Shown piece by piece: positions 1 to 4,397 of a DNA stretch of 9,036 bases. The position numbers and the translations under genes were made by a program. The DNA is from UBA12158 sp035562735 (lineage in GTDB: Bacteria; Patescibacteriota; Microgenomatia; UBA12405). Position 1 is the first letter of the stretch. Each line of letters starts with the position of its first letter. Below the pieces are notes generated by a model, which saw only the letters and a program-made list of their open reading frames with translations, had not been told where the DNA came from and did not search any database. The DNA is taken from NCBI GenBank assembly GCA_035562735.1, contig DATMWB010000017.1, positions 1 to 9,036 of the forward strand. The letters are read 5' to 3'.

Positions 1-2
1 TG

Positions 3-73
3 TTGCCCCGCATGGATTCGAACCACAGTAGACAGCTCCAAAGGCTGTTGTCCTACCATTAGACGACGGGGCA
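3..73 (-). tRNA. tRNA-Gln (anticodon UUG)
   Basis: A complete cloverleaf reads on the minus strand: acceptor TGCCCCG/CGGGGCA, D-arm GTCTAATGGTAGGAC, anticodon stem ACAGC/GCTGT with loop CTTTGGA (U33, then UUG), and T-loop TTCGAAT. The U1-A72 pair is typical of bacterial tRNA-Gln. The T-stem contains two wobble pairs. CCA is not encoded: after A73 the window shows only CA. The identity is firm from the anticodon. The first 8 bases of the tRNA and the sequence just upstream of it are partly duplicated at 113-136. Confidence 0.93.
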
Positions 74-136
74 TTGTTATTTCAAATGCCTTGCCCCTAG
101 TCCCCGGAGTGGGGCGACAGGGCATTGTTATTTCAA
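62..136. repeat. Direct repeat that includes the 5' end of tRNA-Gln
   Basis: A 24-base segment at 62-85 recurs at 113-136 with two mismatches, an offset of 51 bases. The first copy holds the 5' end of tRNA-Gln (acceptor strand and start of the D-arm) plus its upstream sequence. The second copy carries a 5' tRNA-Gln fragment with no tRNA body. On the minus strand the shared core is TTGAAATAACAATGCCC. Each copy can fold around GCATT/AATGC; the second gives a perfect 6-bp stem (122-127 with 134-139). The cause is inferred to be a local duplication that left a partial tRNA. Confidence 0.7.
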
Positions 137-162
137 TGCTATATCTCTGCCCCCAGAGGGGG
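93..162. repeat. Cluster of short G/C-rich inverted repeats between tRNA-Gln and tRNA-Leu
   Basis: Three small stems sit in this spacer: GCCCC (93-97) with GGGGC (111-115), GCATTG (122-127) with CAATGC (134-139), and CCCCC (150-154) with GGGGG (158-162) around a 3-base loop. On the minus strand they follow tRNA-Leu(GAG) and precede tRNA-Gln. No T-run follows any of them, so they look like processing or spacer hairpins rather than classical terminators. Their function is unknown. Confidence 0.5.
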
Positions 163-184
163 ACAAAAGACACTTTTTATCAAG

Positions 185-266
185 TGCCGACGAGAGGACT
201 TGAACCTCCACACCTTGCGGCATACGCACCTCAAGCGTACGTGTATACCAATTTCACCACGTCGGC
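185..266 (-). tRNA. tRNA-Leu (anticodon GAG)
   Basis: Class II tRNA on the minus strand, with acceptor GCCGACG/CGTCGGC, A73, D-arm GTGAAATTGGTATACAC, anticodon stem TACGC/GCGTA with loop TTGAGGT, a long variable arm, and T-loop TTCAAGT. No CCA is encoded. The D, anticodon, variable and T arms are nearly the same as in tRNA-Leu(UAG) at 6895-6976, so the two isoacceptors look like paralogues. A TATAAT box at 287-292 on the minus strand, 20 bases upstream, could be its promoter. Confidence 0.96.
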
Positions 267-286
267 AGATTGTAAAAGAACTCTGT

Positions 287-292
287 ATTATA
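287..292 (-). promoter_or_regulatory. Possible -10 box for tRNA-Leu(GAG)
   Basis: A perfect TATAAT on the minus strand lies 20 bases upstream of the tRNA-Leu(GAG) 5' end, in the spacer behind tRNA-Val. It would give a leader of about 13 bases. I see no good -35 box; that position falls inside the 3' end of tRNA-Val. Confidence 0.5.
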
Positions 293-302
293 TCGCAAAG
301 AG

Positions 303-375
303 TGGCTGTTGAGGGACTCGAACCCCCGACCGCCCCGATGTAAACGGGATGCTCTACCAACTGAGCTAAACAGCC
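303..375 (-). tRNA. tRNA-Val (anticodon UAC)
   Basis: Minus-strand cloverleaf with acceptor GGCTGTT/AACAGCC, A73, D-arm containing TAGCTCAGTTGGTAGAGC, anticodon stem TCCCG/CGGGG (27-43 is a wobble) with loop TTTACAT, and T-loop TTCGAGT. CCA is not encoded. A TAAAAT box lies 9 bases upstream, just behind the terminator of tRNA-Gly(UCC), so this tRNA appears to start its own transcription unit. Confidence 0.96.
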
Positions 376-384
376 AATTGCTAT

Positions 385-390
385 ATTTTA
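385..390 (-). promoter_or_regulatory. -10 box (TAAAAT) for tRNA-Val
   Basis: On the minus strand the context is GGTAAAATATAG, and the box ends 9 bases before the tRNA-Val 5' end. The same GGTAAAATA context precedes tRNA-Gly(UCC) and tRNA-Leu(CAG) at nearly the same distance. That recurrence is the main support. No clear -35 box is visible. Confidence 0.6.
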
Positions 391-399
391 CCAGTAAAG

Positions 400-424
400 A
401 AAAAATCCCCAAAGCAGGGGATTT
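400..424 (-). terminator. Rho-independent terminator after tRNA-Gly(UCC)
   Basis: On the minus strand an 8-bp stem AAATCCCC/GGGGATTT closes a 6-base loop and runs into a T-rich tract (complement of the A-run near 398-404). It starts 6 bases after the encoded CCA of tRNA-Gly(UCC), which is the right place to end that transcript. It also insulates the tRNA-Val promoter just downstream. It is the only classical terminator I see in the window. Confidence 0.85.
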
Positions 425-429
425 GATTT

Positions 430-503
430 TGGAGCGGGTAGAGGGAATCGGACCCTCGCCGAGAGATTGGAAATCTTTCGTTCTACCACTAAACTATACC
501 CGC
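430..503 (-). tRNA. tRNA-Gly (anticodon UCC), CCA encoded, C55 variant
   Basis: Minus-strand cloverleaf with acceptor GCGGGTA/TACCCGC, bacterial-type U73, and an encoded CCA (complement of 430-432), the only full CCA among the 13 tRNAs. The D-arm is GTTTAGTGGTAGAAC and the anticodon loop is TTTCCAA. Two oddities are visible. The T-loop reads TCCGATT, so position 55 is C where U (pseudouridine) is nearly universal. Anticodon-stem pair 28-42 is an A/C mismatch. G18-G19 in the D-loop are kept. It probably still serves translation, since no other UCC-anticodon Gly tRNA is visible here. Confidence 0.92.
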
Positions 504-513
504 ACTGAAACTT

Positions 514-519
514 ATTTTA
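514..519 (-). promoter_or_regulatory. -10 box (TAAAAT) for tRNA-Gly(UCC)
   Basis: Minus-strand context GGTAAAATAAG, ending 10 bases before the tRNA 5' end. It mirrors the box of the divergent tRNA-Leu(CAG) in sequence and spacing. The -35 region is weak, so the call rests on the repeated context and distance. Confidence 0.6.
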
Positions 520-539
520 CCAAAAACATCTAAAAATAG

Positions 540-553
540 TTACCTTAAGGTAA
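540..553. promoter_or_regulatory. Perfect palindrome TTACCTTAAGGTAA between divergent tRNA genes
   Basis: A 14-base perfect palindrome lies in the 63-base divergent spacer between tRNA-Gly(UCC) and tRNA-Leu(CAG). It overlaps the TAAAAT box of tRNA-Leu(CAG) and lies close to the -35 position of tRNA-Gly. It could be an operator for a dimeric regulator acting on both promoters. It could also arise by chance in AT-rich DNA, or simply from the mirrored GGTAAAAT elements. Confidence 0.4.
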
Positions 554-556
554 AAT
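551..556 (+). promoter_or_regulatory. -10 box (TAAAAT) for tRNA-Leu(CAG) and the small ORF behind it
   Basis: Context AGGTAAAATATG, ending 10 bases before the tRNA 5' end. It would also drive the coding gene that begins six bases after this tRNA. No convincing -35 is seen. Confidence 0.6.
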
Positions 557-566
557 ATGCTAACTT

Positions 567-648
567 GCCGTCGTGTTGAAATTGGTAGACAAGCACGTTT
601 CAGAAGCGTGTGGAGCAATCCATGGAGGTTCAAGTCCTCTCGACGGCA
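567..648 (+). tRNA. tRNA-Leu (anticodon CAG)
   Basis: Class II tRNA with acceptor GCCGTCG/CGACGGC, A73, D-arm TTGAAATTGGTAGAC, anticodon stem CACGT/GCGTG with loop TTCAGAA, a long variable arm, and T-loop TTCAAGT. CCA is not encoded. The start codon of the next gene is only six bases beyond A73, so tRNA and mRNA must share a transcript. Confidence 0.96.
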
Positions 649-654
649 CTACTT

Positions 655-861
655 ATGTCACAAAAAATTGATCAGTTAACAGCTGAATTAAAAAAATATC
701 AAGAAAAACTAAGACACATGACCTCTGAATTTGCCGCCACAAAAGAGGGAAGTGCCTATGGTTGCGAATATTATGAAATCCAATGTCGTGTACTTCAATC
801 AATGATTCAAGACATTGAAAAAGAAATTGTAAAAACTAAAAAAGAAGAAAAGTTGCTATAA
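655..861 (+). CDS. Small coiled-coil protein of unknown function (68 aa)
   Basis: I do not recognise this protein. It starts MSQKIDQLTAELKKYQEKL and is mostly charged helix, with heptad-like spacing of Leu, Ile and Met at both ends around a central segment with GSAYGCEYYEIQC. It has two cysteines (about residues 38 and 44), no signal peptide and no membrane segment. ATG 655 is chosen because an upstream in-frame ATG at 610 lies inside tRNA-Leu(CAG). With ATG 655 the leader after tRNA processing is only six bases, too short for a ribosome binding site. The stop codon TAA overlaps the TATAAT box of tRNA-Phe. It could be a small structural or adaptor protein; it is less likely spurious, because it fills the whole gap between two tRNAs. 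Confidence 0.7.
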   Translation: MSQKIDQLTAELKKYQEKLRHMTSEFAATKEGSAYGCEYYEIQCRVLQSMIQDIEKEIVKTKKEEKLL

Positions 862-862
862 T
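857..862 (+). promoter_or_regulatory. -10 box (TATAAT) for tRNA-Phe
   Basis: A consensus TATAAT sits 14 bases before the tRNA-Phe 5' end and overlaps the stop codon of the small coiled-coil gene. The tRNAs that follow may be read from here too. No clear -35 is seen. Confidence 0.55.
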
Positions 863-876
863 ATCTAGTACTTCAA

Positions 877-949
877 GCCGAAGTAGCCAAGATGGTCACG
901 GCACTGGTCTGAAAAACCTGGGATATTGGTTCGAGTCCAATCTTCGGCA
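877..949 (+). tRNA. tRNA-Phe (anticodon GAA)
   Basis: Acceptor GCCGAAG/CTTCGGC, A73, anticodon loop CTGAAAA (U33, GAA), T-loop TTCGAGT. The D-arm GCCAAGATGGTCACGGC has a long loop. The anticodon stem CTGGT/ACCTG has a T/T mismatch at 28-42. No complete CCA is encoded (A73 is followed by CCC). Confidence 0.93.
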
Positions 950-957
950 CCCGCCTA

Positions 958-984
958 AAGCTCCGCATCATTGCGGGCAAGCTT
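958..984 (+). other. Strong hairpin between tRNA-Phe and tRNA-Gly
   Basis: AAGCT (958-962) pairs with AGCTT (980-984) and CCGCA (963-967) with TGCGG (972-976), leaving loop TCAT and a three-base bulge. This gives ten pairs almost without interruption. There is no T-run after it. It is better read as a processing or spacer hairpin in a polycistronic tRNA precursor than as a terminator. Confidence 0.5.
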
Positions 985-986
985 AT

Positions 987-1059
987 GCGAGAGTAGCTCA
1001 ATTGGTGGAGCGTCTCCTTGCCAAGGAGAAGGTCGCGGGTTCGAGTCCCGTCTCTCGCT
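987..1059 (+). tRNA. tRNA-Gly (anticodon GCC)
   Basis: Acceptor GCGAGAG/CTCTCGC, U73, D-arm with TAGCTCAATTGGTGGAGC, perfect anticodon stem TCTCC/GGAGA with loop TTGCCAA, T-loop TTCGAGT. CCA is not encoded. Unlike tRNA-Gly(UCC) it has no unusual positions. Confidence 0.97.
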
Positions 1060-1075
1060 CATTCATTAACAAATC

Positions 1076-1159
1076 GCCGCTGTGGTGAAATTGGTATACA
1101 CGCCAGACTTAAAATCTTGTGGTAGCAATACCGTGTGGGTTCGATTCCCGCCAGCGGCA
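1076..1159 (+). tRNA. tRNA-Leu (anticodon UAA)
   Basis: Class II tRNA with acceptor GCCGCTG/CAGCGGC, A73, D-arm GTGAAATTGGTATACAC, anticodon loop CTTAAAA, variable arm TGGTAGCAATACCG, T-loop TTCGATT. The anticodon stem CCAGA/TCTTG has a C/T mismatch at 28-42. CCA is not encoded. It is one of four leucine isoacceptors in this window. Confidence 0.95.
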
Positions 1160-1161
1160 CA

Positions 1162-1199
1162 CTCATTTCGCGGGGTTTACCCTGTTAAAACGAAGTGAG
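1162..1199. repeat. Palindromic spacer element between tRNA-Leu(UAA) and tRNA-Pro
   Basis: CTCATTTCG (1162-1170) pairs with CGAAGTGAG (1191-1199), with one G/T wobble. Inside, GGG (1173-1175) pairs with CCC (1180-1182) around TTTA. From memory, GGGGTTTAC-type palindromes are scattered through many Patescibacteria genomes; I could not check this. The right arm also holds TAAAAC (1186-1191), 11 bases before tRNA-Pro, which could act as a weak -10 box. A similar CTGTTAAAA...CGAAG string occurs at 7000-7017. Confidence 0.5.
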
Positions 1200-1202
1200 C
1201 AT

Positions 1203-1276
1203 CGGGGATTGGCGCAATTGGCTAGCGTGCATGGTTTGGGACCATGAGGTTGCAGGTTCGAATCCTGTATCCCCGA
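1203..1276 (+). tRNA. tRNA-Pro (anticodon UGG)
   Basis: Acceptor CGGGGAT/ATCCCCG with the C1-G72 pair typical of bacterial tRNA-Pro, A73, anticodon stem CATGG/CCATG with loop TTTGGGA, T-loop TTCGAAT. CCA is not encoded. The tgt start codon is five bases downstream, so the two must be cotranscribed. Confidence 0.96.
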
Positions 1277-1281
1277 CTCAT

Positions 1282-2370
1282 ATGAAATCTTCTCGTCCTC
1301 AATTTTTCAGAACTCTCACTGGAGACAAAATCCAACTTCCAGTTTTTTTTCCCGATGCTACCCGCGCCGTTTTAAAAACTCTCGACTCAGAAGACATCAA
1401 AAATACCCAAACCTTAGGTGTTTTAGTCAACACTTTTCATTTATATCGTGACCCTGGTCATGACGTTATCAAACAATTTAAAGGTGTACGAAATTTTATG
1501 AATTGGAGTGGGGGAGTCATCTCTGACTCAGGTGGTTTCCAAGTGATGTCACTTGCTAAAACCATGGGTGGCAACAAGGCTGTCACTGATATTGGAGTTA
1601 CTTTTAAACTAGATGGTAAAAAAATTCTTTTTACTCCCGAAATGTCCATCAAACTCCAACTTGAATTGAAAAGCGATATGGTAGTCGTTCTTGACGATTT
1701 CACTGATCCTAAAAGTACTTATGAAGAAGCCAAAATTAGTGTTAAGCGAACTTTAAAATGGGCCGCCGAATGTCGTCAAATTTTTGACAAATTAGTAAAA
1801 GATAAAAAATTAACTCCAGAAAAAACACCTTATCTTTTAGGTGTTGTTCAAGGTGGAAAATATCTAGATTTACGAAAATATTGTACTGAGGAACTTGTAA
1901 AAATTGGTTTTGACGGTCTAGGCTATGGTGGCTGGCCCATAAAGGCTGATGGTACCTTTGATTATGAAGTAGCTCAAACTATTGCTGACTTTACCCCCAA
2001 AAATTATTTTCTCTATGCCCTTGGTATTGGTAAACCCCATGAGATAACATCTTTAGTTAAAATGGGGTGGAATATTTTTGACTGTGTCCTACCAACCCGT
2101 GACGCACGCCATAAACGACTCTATGTCATCAATGACAAAAAAGAGCAAGGCTACGAATACTACACCCCAGATAAAAGCGTCCACTATCGTGACCAAAGAC
2201 CTATTTCGGCTCATTGTGACTGTCTTTTATGTCAAAAATATTCCCGTTCTTACCTGGCTCATCTTTTTAGAATAAAAGAAATTACCGCCTTAAGATTGGC
2301 CACAATTCACAATCTTCGTTTTTATTCAAAATTAATGGAAACCCTGCGAGATACATATTCTGAGTTATAA
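1282..2370 (+). CDS. tgt: tRNA-guanine transglycosylase (queuosine pathway), variant pocket
   Basis: Exchanges the guanine at position 34 of GUN-anticodon tRNAs for a 7-deazaguanine base (preQ1 or queuine). At 362 residues it is the usual bacterial length. By alignment in mind with the Zymomonas enzyme, DSGGFQ gives general acid/base Asp82, VVLDDF gives Asp138, VVQGG gives Gln190, FDCVLPTR gives nucleophile Asp267, and the zinc site is Cys312, Cys314, Cys317 and His343. The substrate loop reads GGWPIKA (216-222) instead of GGLAVGE, so the glutamate that helps recognise preQ1 is lost, and the position of Cys158 is Phe140. ATG 1282 is chosen because the open frame upstream runs through tRNA-Pro. 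Only five bases separate it from that tRNA. The epimerase gene follows after 7 bases. Confidence 0.93.
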   Translation: MKSSRPQFFRTLTGDKIQLPVFFPDATRAVLKTLDSEDIKNTQTLGVLVNTFHLYRDPGHDVIKQFKGVRNFMNWSGGVISDSGGFQVMSLAKTMGGNKAVTDIGVTFKLDGKKILFTPEMSIKLQLELKSDMVVVLDDFTDPKSTYEEAKISVKRTLKWAAECRQIFDKLVKDKKLTPEKTPYLLGVVQGGKYLDLRKYCTEELVKIGFDGLGYGGWPIKADGTFDYEVAQTIADFTPKNYFLYALGIGKPHEITSLVKMGWNIFDCVLPTRDARHKRLYVINDKKEQGYEYYTPDKSVHYRDQRPISAHCDCLLCQKYSRSYLAHLFRIKEITALRLATIHNLRFYSKLMETLRDTYSEL

Positions 2371-2371
2371 T
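2366..2371 (+). promoter_or_regulatory. -10 box (TATAAT) giving a predicted leaderless epimerase mRNA
   Basis: A consensus TATAAT overlaps the tgt stop codon and ends six bases before ATG 2378. That spacing would put the transcription start on or next to the A of the ATG. No Shine-Dalgarno sequence lies in the 7-base spacer. No good -35 box is seen, and chance occurrence in AT-rich DNA is possible. Confidence 0.45.
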
Positions 2372-2377
2372 CTATTC

Positions 2378-3250
2378 ATGCAAAAAACAATTTTGGTTAC
2401 TGGTGGTGCCGGACATGTAGGCTCACATATAATAGAAAATTTAGTTAGTAATCCAAACAACAAAGTAATCTCTCTTGATAATTATTTTAATGGCAGTGAG
2501 AAAAATCATATTAAGGGAGCCGAATATCGAAAAGGTCACACCAAAGATATCGATAAACTTATTCCCGAAACCCCAGATATTGTCTACCACCTCGGCGAAT
2601 ATGCCAGAGTCGCCCCATCATTTGATGACATTAACAATGTTTACGACATGAACATCGTTGGGACTTTTGCAGTTGTCCAGTTCTGTCGTCAACGCAAAGT
2701 TGGTAAATTGATTTATGCCGCCTCAAGTACAAAATTCGCTATTGAAGGCGACGGCCGCCATCAAAGTCCCTATGCCTTTACAAAAGCTACCAATGTTGAC
2801 TTAATCAACAATTATGGTCGTTGGTACAATCTACCCTACGCTATCTGCTATTTTTACAATGCTTTCGGACCAAGGGAAAATGGGGTAGGAAAATATGCCA
2901 CTCTAATTGCTAAATTTCAACAAGCCTATCTTAATGGAGAATCTCTCACTGTAGTAAAACCAGGAACTCAAAAAAGAAATTTTACTTATGTTGGCGATCT
3001 AGCCAAAGGGATTATTTTAGTTGGAGAAAAAGGTCAAGGTGATGGCTACGCTCTGGAAAATAACAAACAGTTTTCTATTATCGAAATTGCGCAGGCTTTT
3101 GGTGGACCTATCGAATATGTTGAAGGTAATCCTGGTCGAGCCGAGTCAGGTGAAGCACCTACCAAAGCTCGTGAAGAACTTGGTTGGACTACTACCGTCG
3201 ATATTCTAGACTATATTAAAGAATTTGTTGACACACACCCTCGTAAATAA
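2378..3250 (+). CDS. NAD-dependent epimerase/dehydratase, extended SDR family (290 aa)
   Basis: Cytoplasmic Rossmann-fold enzyme, probably acting on a nucleotide sugar. TGGAGHVGS (about 8-16) is the NAD-binding glycine motif, and DNY near 35-37 fits the end of strand 2, where Asp binds the adenosine ribose. SSTKF (about 116) offers the catalytic Ser/Thr, and YAFTK (about 132-136) is the YxxxK catalytic pair. NFTYVGDLAKG later in the chain is the usual substrate-domain motif. The family includes UDP-glucose 4-epimerases and dTDP-glucose dehydratases; at 290 residues this one is shorter than typical GalE and the substrate cannot be read. It lies between tgt and the mtaB-like gene with 7- and 3-base spacers, so readthrough from tgt is likely in addition to the possible promoter at 2366. 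Confidence 0.88.
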   Translation: MQKTILVTGGAGHVGSHIIENLVSNPNNKVISLDNYFNGSEKNHIKGAEYRKGHTKDIDKLIPETPDIVYHLGEYARVAPSFDDINNVYDMNIVGTFAVVQFCRQRKVGKLIYAASSTKFAIEGDGRHQSPYAFTKATNVDLINNYGRWYNLPYAICYFYNAFGPRENGVGKYATLIAKFQQAYLNGESLTVVKPGTQKRNFTYVGDLAKGIILVGEKGQGDGYALENNKQFSIIEIAQAFGGPIEYVEGNPGRAESGEAPTKAREELGWTTTVDILDYIKEFVDTHPRK

Positions 3251-3253
3251 CTG

Positions 3254-4372
3254 ATGAAAACTTTCGCTGTCTATAATTTTGGCTGTCGCGTCAATGCCGC
3301 CGAAACCAACCTCTTTGCTCAGTCATTAATAAATAAAGGTTATCTTCCAGATCAAGAAAATCCTAACACAATTTTTGTAAACACTTGTTCAATTACCAAA
3401 AAGGCCAATAAAGAATCTGTTGGTCTTGTCCGCCGTCTTCAAAAAAAATTTCCTAATTCAAAAATAATTGTCTCTGGATGCGCCAATCTAGATAACATCT
3501 CTCCAACAAAAAATATATCTATCCTTAATAATCAAGAAAAAGAAACGAAACTTCTTGACCTCAATTGTACTTATACCCACAAAATCCACGATAAGTTCTC
3601 AAATACTAATCGTTTTTTACTAAAAGTCCAATCTGGCTGTACCGCTTTTTGTACCTATTGTACCGTCCCCTTCAAGCGTTTTCATCTCTGGTCACTTCCC
3701 ATAGAAACTGCCATTGACACAGTCAAAAAGGCAGTTGCTGATGGTTATCAAGAAGTCATTATCACAGGCGTAAATTTAAATCAATATCAACCCGGTTTTT
3801 CAAATCTAGTTGAAGCTTTACTTAAAAAAACAGACATACCCCTAATAAGTTTTGGCTCTATCCCTATCAATTGTGTTGACGAAAAATTTCTTTCTCTAGT
3901 TTCTAGTTTCTCGTTTCGTATTTCCAATTTTTTTCATATACCCATTCAATCAGGTTCTGACAAAATTCTTAAATTAATGAAACGCAATTACACCAAAAAG
4001 ATTATTTTAGAAAAATTTGAATTACTAAAAAAGATTGCTTCGTCAACTTCGTCTCCTCGCAATGACGTCATTGCGAGCGATAAATTACCCGTCATTGCGA
4101 ACTATAAATTACCCGTCATTGCGAGCGAAGCGCGGCAATCCCCACAATTTGGCACTGACATTATCGTTGGATTCCCAGGTGAAACAGATGCCGATTTCCA
4201 AGAAACCTATGATCTTTGCAAAAAAATTGGGTTTAGTAAAATTCATGTCTTTAAGTATTCCCCCCGCCCTAATACTATCGCCCGTAAACTTTTTTTAGAG
4301 TCAGAAAAATTATCGAAAGAAACGGTCAAATCCCGTTCTAAAACAATCCTTTCAATTCAACTAAAAAACTAA
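3254..4372 (+). CDS. mtaB: MtaB-type tRNA methylthiotransferase (radical SAM) with in-frame repeat insertion
   Basis: Predicted to add a methylthio group to t6A37 of ANN-decoding tRNAs using two [4Fe-4S] clusters. The N-terminal domain has Cys11 (GCRVN), Cys45 (NTCSIT) and Cys76 (SGCANL). The radical SAM core has Cys129, Cys133 and Cys136 (CTAFCTYC). GCRVN, ITGVNL and HIPIQSGSD fit MtaB better than MiaB (GCQMN) or RimO. Three things are odd. About 34 residues (roughly 262-296) are encoded by a palindromic repeat holding three VIA-type repeat units. The usual RG...RS motif after the cluster reads RFHLWS. The protein is 372 residues and stops where a TRAM domain (about 60-70 aa) normally begins, so it lacks it. 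The gene starts three bases after the epimerase stop, without a ribosome binding site. Activity is uncertain because of the insertion and truncation. Confidence 0.85.
   Translation: MKTFAVYNFGCRVNAAETNLFAQSLINKGYLPDQENPNTIFVNTCSITKKANKESVGLVRRLQKKFPNSKIIVSGCANLDNISPTKNISILNNQEKETKLLDLNCTYTHKIHDKFSNTNRFLLKVQSGCTAFCTYCTVPFKRFHLWSLPIETAIDTVKKAVADGYQEVIITGVNLNQYQPGFSNLVEALLKKTDIPLISFGSIPINCVDEKFLSLVSSFSFRISNFFHIPIQSGSDKILKLMKRNYTKKIILEKFELLKKIASSTSSPRNDVIASDKLPVIANYKLPVIASEARQSPQFGTDIIVGFPGETDADFQETYDLCKKIGFSKIHVFKYSPRPNTIARKLFLESEKLSKETVKSRSKTILSIQLKN
4033..4140 (+). repeat. Palindromic interspersed repeat inserted in frame in mtaB, with internal 24-bp tandem units
   Basis: The 108-base segment (36 codons) has inverted ends GATTGC (4033-4038) and GCAATC (4135-4140). 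A perfect 22-base palindrome sits at 4056-4077 (CTCGCAATGAC facing GTCATTGCGAG). From 4066 a 24-base unit repeats: 4066-4089, 4090-4113, and a third partial copy that runs on into GCGAGCGAAGCGCGGCAATC. The units encode VIASDKLP, VIANYKLP and VIASEARQS, and a second frame reads SLRAKRGNP. I recall these peptide phrases from a widespread bacterial palindromic repeat that often enters genes, comparable in behaviour to Rickettsia palindromic elements; no search was made. Confidence 0.85.
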
Positions 4373-4397
4373 TTATCTACAAAACTTTTAATCTTTT

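Noticed and set aside
430..503. tRNA-Gly(UCC) as a peptidoglycan-only glycine tRNA
   Set aside because: It keeps G18-G19 in the D-loop, and the same C55 change occurs in tRNA-Arg(UCU), so C55 alone is not evidence for a non-translational role.
91..533. Small open frames across the first 530 bases on both strands
   Set aside because: They run through tRNA genes and produce peptides such as GLEPP and REDLNLH, typical of tRNAs translated by mistake.
610..654. Longer N-terminus for the small coiled-coil protein, starting at ATG 610
   Set aside because: Those codons lie inside tRNA-Leu(CAG); the frame is open there only by chance. ATG 655 is the first start after the tRNA.
1195..1281. 29 extra N-terminal residues on Tgt from ATG 1195
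   Set aside because: This stretch is tRNA-Pro read as codons; Tgt homology begins after ATG 1282.
3890..3935. CTAGTTTCTAGTTTC-like low-complexity run in mtaB
   Set aside because: It encodes a stretch of roughly normal length before HIPIQSGSD, so nothing beyond biased composition can be claimed.
4066..4141. CRISPR array
   Set aside because: The 24-base units are directly adjacent with no variable spacers, and they lie in a coding frame.
4035..4298. An 87-codon frame containing SLRAKRGNP
   Set aside because: It is the alternative frame of the palindromic repeat inside mtaB and has no independent coding signal.
4373..4397. Bidirectional terminator between mtaB and the GTPase gene
   Set aside because: The 25 bases are AT-rich but contain no stem.
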